Origin: Chryseobacterium joostei
GTDB lineage: Bacteria; Bacteroidota; Bacteroidia; Flavobacteriales; Weeksellaceae
Direction: 5' to 3'
DNA: 64,000 nt
Assembly (NCBI RefSeq): GCF_003815775.1
Contig: NZ_CP033926.1
Coordinates: 2,542,001 to 2,606,000, forward strand
Position 1 is the first letter of the stretch; each line of letters opens with the position of its first letter. Under the pieces are notes generated by a model, which saw nothing but the letters and a program-made list of their open reading frames with translations, did no database searches and was not told the DNA's origin. Shown piece after piece: positions 56,759-64,000 of the stretch. Both the position numbers and the translations under genes were made by a program.

Positions 56759-58000
56759 TTAATAGAAGATTTTCGTTTGTACTAGTTGATTAAGTTGTTC
56801 TGCAGACTGCATAATCTCGTTTTTCATATCATAGATCTGGAGAGCTGTCTCACGATAGCTATCCATAAAGTCTGTAAATTCAATAAGGTTGACATTTCCC
56901 TTTCTGAAATTGGTCATCATCCCATTATACACCAGATCCATATTTTGCAGATCCGTAGTTTTAATATCCAATAACTGATCGTATTGTGCTTTCCAGGTTT
57001 TATAGGCAGACTGCACTTTGGTTTCAAGTGTTAATTTTTGAAAGTCTGCATTTTTTTGATTCTGCTGAATTGCATAGTTGGCTTTTTCCACATTTCCCTG
57101 GTTTATTCTCCATAAAGGAAGGGGAATCCCCAACGTGAGGTTTGCTTCATTATTAAAGGTTCCTCCTGCCTGATCCCATGCTGCACCTACATTCAGATCC
57201 GGAACATTTAATGATTTTTGCCATTGGGCATATAGTTTACTATTATCAATCAGTTTTAAATTGTACCGATAGTCTGCATTATTTTCTAATGCTTTGCTCT
57301 TCAACTCCTCTTCTTCACCAAAAGGCTGGGCCGCCAAGGCTTCCTTAGCTTCTGCCTCAGACATCAAGGGTTCTATATCTTCCGTAATTCCTGTAAGAAC
57401 TTTTAAGTTTTGCTCAAATTCAAGAATATTCTTGTTAATTTCAAGCTTGTCATGATTCAATTGGATGACAAGACTCTGAAGCCTCACAGCATCCTTAAGG
57501 GAAACATTTCCCTTTGCCGACTGTATACGATAAGCGCTTAGGAGATCATTCATATACCCTAGCTGCTTTTCTGTATTATCAAGTTTTAGTCTTTCGTAGT
57601 AAAGATTGAAGTACGTGGTACGTAGCTGAGTTCTTAAATCAACAAGAAGCTGTGAAAACTGAAGCTGTGCTAATTCTTTATTGGATTTTGCAAAAGCAAT
57701 TTCATTTTTCTTTTTACCACCCATATAAATTAACTGAGTGATTCCTGCCCCTTTGGAGTGCCCAACATCAAAAAACTTCTTGCCCTGCGGATTATAAGCA
57801 TTGAACTGCCCGCTCAGCTGTGGGAGTTCCCAAATCTTAGCCTGCAAAATATCAGCATCAGCCATATTGATGTTGTATTGTTCAGCGAGCAGCTGGAGGT
57901 TGTTCTTTTGAAATGCTTCTTCACAATCCAAAAGAGACATTTGCTGTTGTGCCGCCATGAATGAGGAAACGGCTAGACATAGCACTGCAATTCTGTTCAT
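56759..58000 (-). CDS. TolC family outer-membrane channel (CzcC-like)
   Basis: 413 aa. Signal peptide ends 'SSFMAAQQQ'. Two outer-membrane-efflux repeats with long heptad helices ('RTQLRTTYFNLYYERLKLDNTEKQLGYM', 'KVQSAYKTWKAQYDQLLDIKT') and a beta-strand pair in each half ('ELPQLSGQFNAYNPQG', 'VPDLNVGAAWDQAGG'). First gene of the efflux operon; five 11-bp-spaced TTAAA boxes lie just upstream. Confidence 0.92.
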   Translation of the reverse strand: MNRIAVLCLAVSSFMAAQQQMSLLDCEEAFQKNNLQLLAEQYNINMADADILQAKIWELPQLSGQFNAYNPQGKKFFDVGHSKGAGITQLIYMGGKKKNEIAFAKSNKELAQLQFSQLLVDLRTQLRTTYFNLYYERLKLDNTEKQLGYMNDLLSAYRIQSAKGNVSLKDAVRLQSLVIQLNHDKLEINKNILEFEQNLKVLTGITEDIEPLMSEAEAKEALAAQPFGEEEELKSKALENNADYRYNLKLIDNSKLYAQWQKSLNVPDLNVGAAWDQAGGTFNNEANLTLGIPLPLWRINQGNVEKANYAIQQNQKNADFQKLTLETKVQSAYKTWKAQYDQLLDIKTTDLQNMDLVYNGMMTNFRKGNVNLIEFTDFMDSYRETALQIYDMKNEIMQSAEQLNQLVQTKIFY

Positions 58001-58019
58001 TATTTTTCTTTTTAAAATA

Positions 58020-58087
58020 CAAAATTGCTTGGATGTGATTAAAAGAAACTTAAATGAGGCTTAAAAAAATATTAAAATCGCCTTAAA
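58020..58087 (-). promoter_or_regulatory. Efflux operon control region: five phased TTAAA boxes
   Basis: TTAAA begins at 58039, 58050, 58061, 58072 and 58083, exactly 11 bp apart (minus strand TTTAA, often TTTAAG). This one-turn direct repeat is how OmpR/PhoB-type regulators bind as a row of dimers. A -7-like box CAATTTTG (58020-58027) lies just downstream of the nearest box, so binding would cover the -33 region and activate. Confidence 0.65.
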
Positions 58088-58220
58088 CAGGGTATTTCCA
58101 AAAAGAATTAATAAAATAGGGAGAATTATTTTATTCCCCAACCTTTGAATTTTTTCTAAAGTTTAATCTTTTGTTTAACAAAAAATGCCTTTAACTTTTG
58201 AGAGTAAAAATAAAAGGAAC

Positions 58221-59585
58221 TTATTTCTTGAAAATTATAGTGAATTTGTTCATGTATGCGGAGGGAGAAGAATATATGATCTCGGCATCATGATATTCCA
58301 GAATTCTTTTGACAATTCTAAGTCCTAAACCGGAACCGGATATATTCTGGGCATTATTTCCACGGGTAAAAGCTTCGAATAGCTTGGTTTGTTCTTCTTC
58401 GGAAATAGTATCACCATGAGAAATAACTTCAACACTAAGGTTCTCATTGGTCTCCGTAATCAGGACCTTTACCTCTGTATCATCAGAATATACTGCTGCA
58501 TTTTTAAATAAATTGATAAAGACAATCACTAATAACGACTGAATTCCTCCTATGGTCAGGAAAGCATTTTCAGAGGTGTCCTCAGTGATAAGGAAATCCA
58601 GTTTAAGATCCGGATAACTTTTTTCTACCCCCTCAAAAGCTTCGAAAATAACTTCATCAATTCTCACTTCTTCATAAATACTCTGAATATTTTCTTTATC
58701 AAATTTTGTAAGCAGCAATAATGAATTGGTTAAATCTGATAATTGGTAAACATCTCGCTGTATTTGTTGCAGGGAAGACAGTGTTTCCGGGGAGTGTTCT
58801 TCAAACTTAATTAGATTTTCCAACTGAAAAGCCATTCTTGTGATAGGTGTTCTTATTTCGTGTGAGGCACTGGCCGTAAAGTCTTTTTGAGATTGAAATA
58901 CATCATCAAGTCTTCCAATCATGGTATTAAATGATTTTGCAAGAACACTGATTTCATCACTGGAATTCTGAACAGGAATCTGAGTAGTCAGTTTATGAGC
59001 AGTCACTTCTGAAATCTCCTTATTCAGATCTTCCAAAGGCCTAAGAAATTTCTCCACAAAATAATAACTGAAAAAACCAATAAGAAGTGTACTCATCACA
59101 TAAGCCGTAATCAAAAGATATTTAAGATAGCTTAATTTGGATTTACCGTTTGTATCGAGGGCGCTCGTAAGAATATAATAGTTTTCTCCATTAATATTCC
59201 TAAGCGCAGCATAAATCTCAGGAACTGTTTTTTCTGTATAAATGATTTTCTTTTTGTCAAGCTCTTTAAGCATTGCACTATCCCAGGTAACATTACGGTC
59301 TTTAATAGTACTATAGATAAGCTCTTTCTCTTCATTGAAAATTAAAATCTTTTCGTTCAAAAGAATATTATCTGAGTTTTCATTGAAAAAAACCGGAGCT
59401 TCTTCTTCAAAATCTTTAGACTTTGAGATAAAATGACTGGTAAATTCCAGTCGCTGCCTAAACCTTTCCTTAAATTCGTCTCTCCTAAAATCATTAAAAG
59501 ATAAATAAATGACAGCCATCACCATTCCAAAGAGCAATGAAAAGGCGATACTGATCGTTAAGGCTATCTTTCTTTTTAAAGACAT
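58221..59585 (-). CDS. Sensor histidine kinase of the efflux system
   Basis: 454 aa. TM1 about 8-30, periplasmic sensor about 31-155, TM2 about 156-178, HAMP about 180-230. HisKA with phospho-acceptor His in 'FTASASHEIRTPITR' (about 243), then HATPase: N-box 'INLFKNAAVYS' and G2 'GSGLGLRIVKRI'. The usual DxGxG box reads 'ISHGDTIS', a weaker form. Detects a periplasmic signal, presumably metal, and phosphorylates the regulator encoded 4 bp upstream. Confidence 0.92.
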   Translation of the reverse strand: MSLKRKIALTISIAFSLLFGMVMAVIYLSFNDFRRDEFKERFRQRLEFTSHFISKSKDFEEEAPVFFNENSDNILLNEKILIFNEEKELIYSTIKDRNVTWDSAMLKELDKKKIIYTEKTVPEIYAALRNINGENYYILTSALDTNGKSKLSYLKYLLITAYVMSTLLIGFFSYYFVEKFLRPLEDLNKEISEVTAHKLTTQIPVQNSSDEISVLAKSFNTMIGRLDDVFQSQKDFTASASHEIRTPITRMAFQLENLIKFEEHSPETLSSLQQIQRDVYQLSDLTNSLLLLTKFDKENIQSIYEEVRIDEVIFEAFEGVEKSYPDLKLDFLITEDTSENAFLTIGGIQSLLVIVFINLFKNAAVYSDDTEVKVLITETNENLSVEVISHGDTISEEEQTKLFEAFTRGNNAQNISGSGLGLRIVKRILEYHDAEIIYSSPSAYMNKFTIIFKK

Positions 59586-59589
59586 TTAT

Positions 59590-60270
59590 TTATAATGGGC
59601 TTAGATAATATCCAAACCCTGAGCGGGTGTGAATCAACTTTATTTTAAAATCCTTATCAATCTTTTTTCTTAGAAAATTGATGTAAACTTCTACAGTATT
59701 GGTATTGGTATTAAAATTATGTTCCCACACATGTTCAGTGATCTGCTGTTTAGAAACAGTTCTTCCCTGCGCTTCTGCAAGATAAACCAGTAACTGAAAT
59801 TCCTTTAAAGTAAGTGTGATTTCAATTCCACCACGGTACACTTTCTGTTCCGTTTTGTTGATAATAAGATCATCAACTCTCAAAATATCCTGATCCGAGG
59901 TATCTGATGGCATTTTTCTCCTTAGTAAGGAATTGATCCTTAAAAGCAGTTCTTCAAATTGAAAAGGTTTCACCAGGTAATCATCCGCAAGCCTGTTAAA
60001 GGCATCCTTTTTATCCGAGAGGTCTCCATAAGCTGAGATAATAATGATGGGGGTATTTTTATCAAAAGAACGAATGGTCTGGCAGACATCCAGTCCGTTT
60101 ATCTTAGGAACATTGATATCTAGCAGATACAGATCATAGGTCTTGCCTTTAATCTGGCGAAGAAAGGTCTCACCGTCATAGATCTTATCACAGATAAAGT
60201 TATTTGATTCTAAAAATCTGCAAAGTTCCGCAGAAAGAATGAGATCATCTTCTAATAAAAGAATATTCAT
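59590..60270 (-). CDS. OmpR/PhoB-family response regulator
   Basis: 226 aa. Receiver domain with acidic pair 'LLLEDD', phosphorylation Asp in 'LYLLDINVPKING' (about 51) and Lys in 'LVKPFQ'. C-terminal winged helix 'LTLKEFQLLVYLAEAQGRTVSKQQITEHVWEHNFNTNTNTVEVYINFLRKKID'. ATG at 60270 preferred over the TTG at 60273. Likely binds the five TTAAA boxes before the efflux genes. Confidence 0.93.
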   Translation of the reverse strand: MNILLLEDDLILSAELCRFLESNNFICDKIYDGETFLRQIKGKTYDLYLLDINVPKINGLDVCQTIRSFDKNTPIIIISAYGDLSDKKDAFNRLADDYLVKPFQFEELLLRINSLLRRKMPSDTSDQDILRVDDLIINKTEQKVYRGGIEITLTLKEFQLLVYLAEAQGRTVSKQQITEHVWEHNFNTNTNTVEVYINFLRKKIDKDFKIKLIHTRSGFGYYLSPL

Positions 60271-60476
60271 CAAAAATTATTTTACACGAATTTAACGAAA
60301 ATTTTTAGGATTCTTCTTTTTATTGGTCTCAGTAAAAAAAATTAAGATATAATGTGGATAAAAATGAAAGTAATACAACGGATTTTATTTTAAGTACAAT
60401 AATGTATGTATCATCTCCGTATATCTTATTGCCTTTATCATTATCACATTATTGTTAGAATTTGGGCAAAAAAAAT

Positions 60477-60495
60477 TCCCGAAAGAAATTCGGGA
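60477..60495 (-). terminator. Terminator of the tRNA operon
   Basis: TCCCGAA-AGAAA-TTCGGGA followed leftwards by eight T, just after the tRNA-Thr(GGT) gene. Confidence 0.85.
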
Positions 60496-60503
60496 GGTTC
60501 GAG

Positions 60504-60575
60504 AGCCAACTACGGGACTTGAACCCGTGACCTCTTCCTTACCAAGGAAGCACTCTACCGCTGAGCTAAGTCGGC
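60504..60575 (-). tRNA. tRNA-Thr (GGT)
   Basis: 72 nt: acceptor GCCGACT/AGTTGGC (one G-U), anticodon stem CTTCC/GGAAG with loop TTGGTAA giving GGT. Discriminator U. No encoded CCA. Confidence 0.94.
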
Positions 60576-60616
60576 ATTAATTAAAAAAATCACACTGAAT
60601 AGCGTGATTTTTATTG

Positions 60617-60689
60617 AGCGGAAGACGGGGGTCGAACCCGCGACATTCAGCTTGGAAGGCTGACGCTCTACCAACTGAGCTACTTCCGC
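60617..60689 (-). tRNA. tRNA-Gly (TCC), copy A
   Basis: 73 nt: acceptor GCGGAAG/CTTCCGC, anticodon stem TCAGC/GCTGA with loop CTTCCAA giving TCC. Identical to the copy at 61039. Confidence 0.95.
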
Positions 60690-60774
60690 AATTTTGTCTC
60701 CAAAATTATTGGTAAACGCTGTGCAAAAATAAGAAAACAAATCTAATCTTGCAAGTTTTTTTTAATATAAAATG

Positions 60775-60855
60775 TGGGGAGAGCAGGATTCGAACCTACG
60801 AAGCCGAAGCAACTGAGTTACAGTCAGTCCCATTTAGCCACTCTGGAATCTCCCC
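60775..60855 (-). tRNA. tRNA-Tyr (GTA), copy A
   Basis: 81 nt class II tRNA with long variable arm; acceptor GGGGAGA/TCTCCCC, anticodon stem ACTGA/TCAGT with loop CTGTAAC giving GTA. Identical to the copy at 61200. Confidence 0.94.
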
Positions 60856-60875
60856 AGATATTTTATATTAAAATG

Positions 60876-60949
60876 AGCCTCCAGAGGGATTCGAACCCAC
60901 GACCCCGAGATTACAAATCACGTGCTCTGGCCAACTGAGCTATGGAGGC
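60876..60949 (-). tRNA. tRNA-Thr (TGT), copy A
   Basis: 74 nt: acceptor GCCTCCA/TGGAGGC, anticodon loop TTTGTAA giving TGT; anticodon stem CGTGA/TCTCG has a central T-T mismatch. Identical to the copy at 61299. Confidence 0.92.
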
Positions 60950-61038
60950 ATTTTAATAATTGACTGAAAGTGATAGAGAAACTCTACTCTACACGTTTCA
61001 GTGTTAAAAAAAATCACTTTTAAAATGTGATTTAATTG

Positions 61039-61111
61039 AGCGGAAGACGGGGGTCGAACCCGCGACATTCAGCTTGGAAGGCTGACGCTCTACCAACTGA
61101 GCTACTTCCGC
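61039..61111 (-). tRNA. tRNA-Gly (TCC), copy B
   Basis: Same 73-nt sequence and TCC anticodon as copy A; second unit of the tandem duplication. Confidence 0.95.
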
Positions 61112-61199
61112 AATTTTGTTTCCAAAACTATTGGTAAACGCTGTGCAAAACTAAGAAATTTAATTTAATCTTGCAAGTTTTTTTTATAAAAATATAAAG

Positions 61200-61280
61200 T
61201 GGGGAGAGCAGGATTCGAACCTACGAAGCCGAAGCAACTGAGTTACAGTCAGTCCCATTTAGCCACTCTGGAATCTCCCC
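61200..61280 (-). tRNA. tRNA-Tyr (GTA), copy B
   Basis: Same 81-nt class II sequence and GTA anticodon as copy A. Confidence 0.94.
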
Positions 61281-61298
61281 AAAATTTTATATTTTATG

Positions 61299-61372
61299 AG
61301 CCTCCAGAGGGATTCGAACCCACGACCCCGAGATTACAAATCACGTGCTCTGGCCAACTGAGCTATGGAGGC
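61299..61372 (-). tRNA. tRNA-Thr (TGT), copy B
   Basis: Same 74-nt sequence as copy A, including the T-T mismatch in the anticodon stem. First tRNA of the transcript. Confidence 0.92.
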
Positions 61373-61419
61373 AAATATAAAAAAGAATTCAAAAGATCGC
61401 TGTTCCTTTTTTGCGAGTG

Positions 61420-61427
61420 CAAATATA
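61420..61427 (-). promoter_or_regulatory. -7 box of the tRNA operon
   Basis: Minus-strand TATATTTG with a TTG 20 bp upstream, between hpf and the first tRNA gene. Confidence 0.6.
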
Positions 61428-61481
61428 GAACGGATTTTTTGAATTCTCAAATATTTTATAAACTTTTTTTAACTTTTTTTT

Positions 61482-61772
61482 CTAAGCCATTTCTTTTTTC
61501 TTGATTAGTAGCTTTTTAGCTGTATCAACACAAAGGTCCAAACTTTCTTCAAAACTTGCAGAAGTCTTCTTTACCACGATATCATCACCTGGAACGGCTA
61601 AAATAAGCTCAGCTGTTTTATTGGCTTTATCAGCATTGTTTTCTACTTTTAGAAATATTTTACACTCTTGAATTTTGTCATAGAATGTATCTAATTTGCT
61701 AACTTTTTTGTCAATGTGTGACTCTAGTGGTTCGTGTGGTGTTAAACCAATTGATTGAACTGAAATCTTCAT
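61482..61772 (-). CDS. hpf: Ribosome hibernation-promoting factor, short form
   Basis: 96 aa HPF/RaiA-type protein: 'MKISVQSIGLTPHEPLESHIDKKVSKLDTFYD', 'KTAELILAVPGDDIVVKKTSASFEESLDLCVDTAKKLLIKKKE'. Binds the 30S decoding region in stationary phase. It lacks the long-form C-terminal dimerisation domain. Its start overlaps the xerC stop by 4 bases, so the two are coupled. Confidence 0.93.
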   Translation of the reverse strand: MKISVQSIGLTPHEPLESHIDKKVSKLDTFYDKIQECKIFLKVENNADKANKTAELILAVPGDDIVVKKTSASFEESLDLCVDTAKKLLIKKKEMA

Positions 61773-62656
61773 AATTCTTCTTTTTTTGATGCTCGAGGGT
61801 GAGCCTGATTAAACACTTTTTTCAATTGTTCAATATTAGCATTCGTATAGACTTGAGTACTGGCAAGACTGGAATGCCCTAATATTTTCTTTACTTTGGA
61901 GATCTCCGCCCCATTATCCAATACGTGAGTAGCAAAGCTATGACGAAGGATGTGAGGACTTTTTTTTTCTTTCGTTGTTATAAGACTAAGGTACTTATTA
62001 ACTACCACATAAACAAATTTTTCGCTGAGTTTTTTCCCTTTCTTATTTACAAAAAAATATGATTCATATTCTGTCTGAGGCTTTCTTATTTCCTGATAAC
62101 TTTTAAGAAGCTTAGACAAATCCCCGGAAATAGGAATTACCCTTTCTTTATTCCCTTTTCCGACTACTTTTAATTCATATTCGTTTAAATCAACATGCTC
62201 AAATATCAGGCCACAAAGCTCTGCTTTTCTCATACCGGTTTGATAAAGGACTTCCATGATGCACTTTTCCAGCAAATCCTGTACCTGCCCGAATACCCGG
62301 TCATTCAGATCCCCCATTTCCTCCTTAGACATAGGAATCTGCTTCTCTGCATAAAATTTCAGGGAAGAAATACCCTCAGTAGGAGAAACCTTAATTTCGC
62401 CTATCTTTAAAAGGAAAAGATAAAAACTTCGGAGTGATGATAACTTTCTGTTGATACTTCTTTTGGAAATATTGTTTTCACTTAGCTCAACGATGAAATT
62501 TCTGATGATTTTCTTGTCGGCCTTACTTACATCTTCAGACGACTCTGTTCGGAGATAGAAATGAAAAAAGTCATCAAGGTCTTTTTTGTAGCTTGTAATG
62601 GTGTGAGGTGAGTACCTCTTTTCGAATTGTAGATATTCTAAGAACTTATCCAGCAT
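61769..62656 (-). CDS. xerC: Tyrosine recombinase XerC/XerD-type
   Basis: 295 aa. N-terminal SAM-like core-binding domain ('FLEYLQFEKRYSPHTITSYKKDLDDF') and C-terminal catalytic domain with Arg in 'TGMRKAELCGL', Lys in 'VVGKGNKERVIP', His-x-x-Arg in 'HILRHSFATH', His in 'LGHSSLASTQVY' and the nucleophile Tyr there. Resolves chromosome dimers at dif. In Bacteroidota this gene between rpsU and hpf is standard, so it is the housekeeping enzyme and not a phage integrase. Confidence 0.93.
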   Translation of the reverse strand: MLDKFLEYLQFEKRYSPHTITSYKKDLDDFFHFYLRTESSEDVSKADKKIIRNFIVELSENNISKRSINRKLSSLRSFYLFLLKIGEIKVSPTEGISSLKFYAEKQIPMSKEEMGDLNDRVFGQVQDLLEKCIMEVLYQTGMRKAELCGLIFEHVDLNEYELKVVGKGNKERVIPISGDLSKLLKSYQEIRKPQTEYESYFFVNKKGKKLSEKFVYVVVNKYLSLITTKEKKSPHILRHSFATHVLDNGAEISKVKKILGHSSLASTQVYTNANIEQLKKVFNQAHPRASKKEEL

Positions 62657-62671
62657 GGGTGTAAAAACAAA

Positions 62672-62709
62672 AATTCACTTCTCAAATATAAGAATTTAAG
62701 AAGTGAATT
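62672..62709 (-). terminator. Hairpin between rpsU and xerC containing a promoter box in its loop
   Basis: AATTCACTTCT / AGAAGTGAATT, perfect 11-bp stem with T run: a terminator for rpsU. Its 16-nt loop holds minus-strand TATATTTG (62683-62690), which could start xerC-hpf about 20 nt before the xerC ATG. Confidence 0.65.
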
Positions 62710-62731
62710 AGTATATGGTTAAGAAAAAATC

Positions 62732-62929
62732 TTAAGCCTGCTCTTCCTTGCTAAGTGCTCTTTGTTTGTAAGCAGCTTTTAACTTAGATTGTCTCAAAGT
62801 TACAGAAGGCTTGATAAACGCTTGTCTAGATCTTAATTGACGAACAGTACCTGTTTTATCAAATTTTCTCTTGTATTTTTTTAAAGCTCTGTCGATGGAT
62901 TCACCATCTTTTACTGGAATTATTAACAT
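62732..62929 (-). CDS. rpsU: 30S ribosomal protein S21
   Basis: 65 aa: 'MLIIPVKDGESIDRALKKYKRKFDKTGTVRQLRSRQAF' is the S21 signature, followed by a basic tail. Own promoter TTG-N19-TAGTTTTG; terminated by the hairpin before xerC. Confidence 0.97.
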   Translation of the reverse strand: MLIIPVKDGESIDRALKKYKRKFDKTGTVRQLRSRQAFIKPSVTLRQSKLKAAYKQRALSKEEQA

Positions 62930-62952
62930 ATTTTACATCTCATTTTGGATTG

Positions 62953-62982
62953 CAAAACTAGACCTTTTTTCTTAAAGTACAA
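62953..62982 (-). promoter_or_regulatory. Promoter of rpsU
   Basis: Minus-strand TTG at 62982-62980, 19 bp, TAGTTTTG at 62960-62953; 23 bases before the ATG. Confidence 0.7.
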
Positions 62983-62984
62983 AA

Positions 62985-63555
62985 TATCATCACCTTTTTC
63001 TTTAAAAAAATATAATATTCCTTTACTACAAAGGGATTAAACAATAAAGGATACAGCAATATAAAAATACACACATTTTATATCAACTAGCAACCCGAAT
63101 TAAAACGTTCCTATCCTAGCTCATTGTTTTTCTGATATATTTCAGAGAAATTCTATTTTTATAACTAACCTATCAAACTTTCACCAACCAATACAACTAC
63201 TACAATTTCTATTAATAACCTTATATCATATATACTATATAACAATTTGACAACAAACTACACCAACATCATCTCTATTATAACCCATCTAGCACTACAT
63301 GCAGTAAAAGAACTTCAATCCTTAGTCCCAACTAGTTTAAAGGAAATACAATGCAATCAACATATTCAACAGTTATACTATATAATGTAATTACCTACAA
63401 TAGCTTATTAGTGCAAACTGTTCTGGGAAAAACAAAGAATAAAATTAAAATAGCGACAATTGTACTGACATTTTTCTTGAATATCAGATAACAATTCGCG
63501 TTTAATGATTATTATTAAAAAAAGCGACGGGTAGTATTAACGGTATTTAAACAAA
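62985..63555. other. Gene-free region with strong C-over-G bias
   Basis: No coding region found between the divergent rpsU and tmRNA promoters. Within 63181-63300 I count 32 C and only 2 G on the plus strand, unlike the flanks. Nothing else recognisable apart from AT-rich stretches. Confidence 0.5.
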
Positions 63556-63561
63556 ATATTC

Positions 63562-63569
63562 TATCTTTG
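63562..63569 (+). promoter_or_regulatory. -7 box of the tmRNA gene
   Basis: TATCTTTG, exact TAnnTTTG, 16 bases before the mature 5' end; the precursor is trimmed. Confidence 0.6.
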
Positions 63570-63585
63570 CATCCACTTAATTAAT

Positions 63586-63984
63586 GGGGTTGACTGGTTT
63601 CGACAGCAAGACCAATGGGTAAGTAAGCATGCAGAGAACCGTAGCGCGATCTCTATAATCCCTTGCTACAAAATTTTAACTGGCAACGAAGAGTTCGCTC
63701 TTGCAGCTTAATATCGAAGTATAGTAGATCAAGCGTTTTCCCGAAGATTTCAGTAGGGAAGCAAGATATTCCACAAATGCTCTGTTCTGCGGCGTTTGAT
63801 TCTGGGATATAGGAATGCAGAAATAAGGTTTCGGAAGCTTCGGCTGAAATTCGAAAACTTTAGAAGATAAGTTGAAAGTTGGGTGTCTACTCTCTGCTTT
63901 CAATCGAAAACCAATAGTAGAATAAGCATGTAGAAAGCTTATGTATTGCTTGTTTGGACGAGGGTTCGAATCCCTCCAACTCCA
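63586..63984 (+). ncRNA. ssrA: Transfer-messenger RNA
   Basis: About 399 nt. The 5' end GGGGTTGACTGGTTTCGACAG pairs with 3' CAACTCC to form the tRNA-like acceptor, and the T arm GGGTTCGAATCCC is present. The reading frame 63682-63711 encodes the tag GNEEFALAA followed by TAA, with the typical ALAA end recognised by ClpXP-like proteases. The 3' CCA is not encoded. Rescues stalled ribosomes. Confidence 0.96.
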
Positions 63985-64000
63985 CTTAAAAACCGCTTTT

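Larger units (their letters stand above)
60604..61373 (-). repeat. Tandem duplication of the Thr-Tyr-Gly tRNA triplet
   Basis: Copy A (60604-60950) and copy B (61026-61373) are about 422 bp apart and match over the tRNAs and most of the spacers, for example 'TTGGTAAACGCTGTGCAAAA' and 'AATCTTGCAAGTTTTTTTT'. Spacers differ by small substitutions, so the duplication is fairly recent. Confidence 0.85.

Noticed and set aside
60555..60740. 61-aa minus-strand frame
   Set aside because: Runs through tRNA-Gly and part of tRNA-Thr; the 'VAQLVERQPSKLNVAGSTPV' product is the familiar false translation of a tRNA.
61199..61504. 101-aa plus-strand frame
   Set aside because: Runs through two tRNA genes in antisense.
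61769..62656. Tyrosine recombinase as sign of an integrated element
   Set aside because: It is in the conserved rpsU-xerC-hpf context, so it is the housekeeping Xer protein.
63676..63903. 75-aa minus-strand frame
   Set aside because: Lies within the tmRNA gene, whose structure and tag are clear.

Overview
The window is chromosomal DNA from a member of the Bacteroidota, family Weeksellaceae, most like Chryseobacterium. The evidence is low GC, the -7 promoter box TAnnTTTG in front of many genes, T9SS type A sorting tails, many 'AQVGINT..P..TLDV' secreted proteins, a tmRNA tag GNEEFALAA, and the flavobacterial gene order rpsU-xerC-hpf-tRNAs-tuf-tRNA(Trp)-secE-nusG-rplKAJL-rpoBC. I saw no prophage, insertion sequence or CRISPR array.

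Bases 1-28000 are mixed housekeeping and accessory genes. In order: the end of an MFS transporter; an ECF-sigma operon with its own ECF-type promoter (2321-4895); a secreted M43-like metalloprotease with a T9SS tail; a leftward truA/membrane protein/ABC exporter group; lpxK-PNP; a thioredoxin-like protein and a GNAT; dinB; a cytoplasmic alpha-amylase; a 55-residue Cys-rich double-glycine leader peptide (15654-15821); a carboxylesterase; AraC regulator/cupin/alcohol dehydrogenase; HxlR regulator/NmrA-like oxidoreductase with overlapping divergent promoters; a secreted nucleotide pyrophosphatase-like enzyme; a GNAT. Then comes a five-gene envelope operon (24147-27170: DUF5777 barrel, CxxCH haem lipoprotein, YceI, ankyrin protein, DOMON/T9SS protein). 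A Crp/Fnr regulator lies beside it, and a good TGTGA-N6-TCACC site sits upstream of its promoter.

Bases 28137-62929 all read leftwards and hold the translation/transcription cluster, broken by three accessory blocks. Between rplL and rpoB lie large secreted surface proteins (37126-44660; TSP3, DUF11-like, YadA-head-like and T9SS modules). Between nusG and rplK lie three small secreted 'VGINT' proteins (47597-49545). Between the tRNA-Thr(GGT) gene and tuf lies a CzcCBA-type metal efflux operon with its two-component system (52510-60270). The core genes on either side keep their own promoters and terminators. A Gly-Tyr-Thr tRNA triplet is present twice in tandem. The window ends with a G-poor intergenic stretch and the tmRNA gene.

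Most notable signals: the Cys-rich leader peptide; five TTAAA boxes at exact 11-bp steps before the efflux operon; the Crp-type site before the haem/DOMON operon; the ECF promoter; very short leaders for lpxK, dinB and the cupin gene; overlapping alternative stems in the rplK leader; and the interruption of the core cluster by surface-protein genes. Homology statements come from reading motifs and from family knowledge; no search was run.
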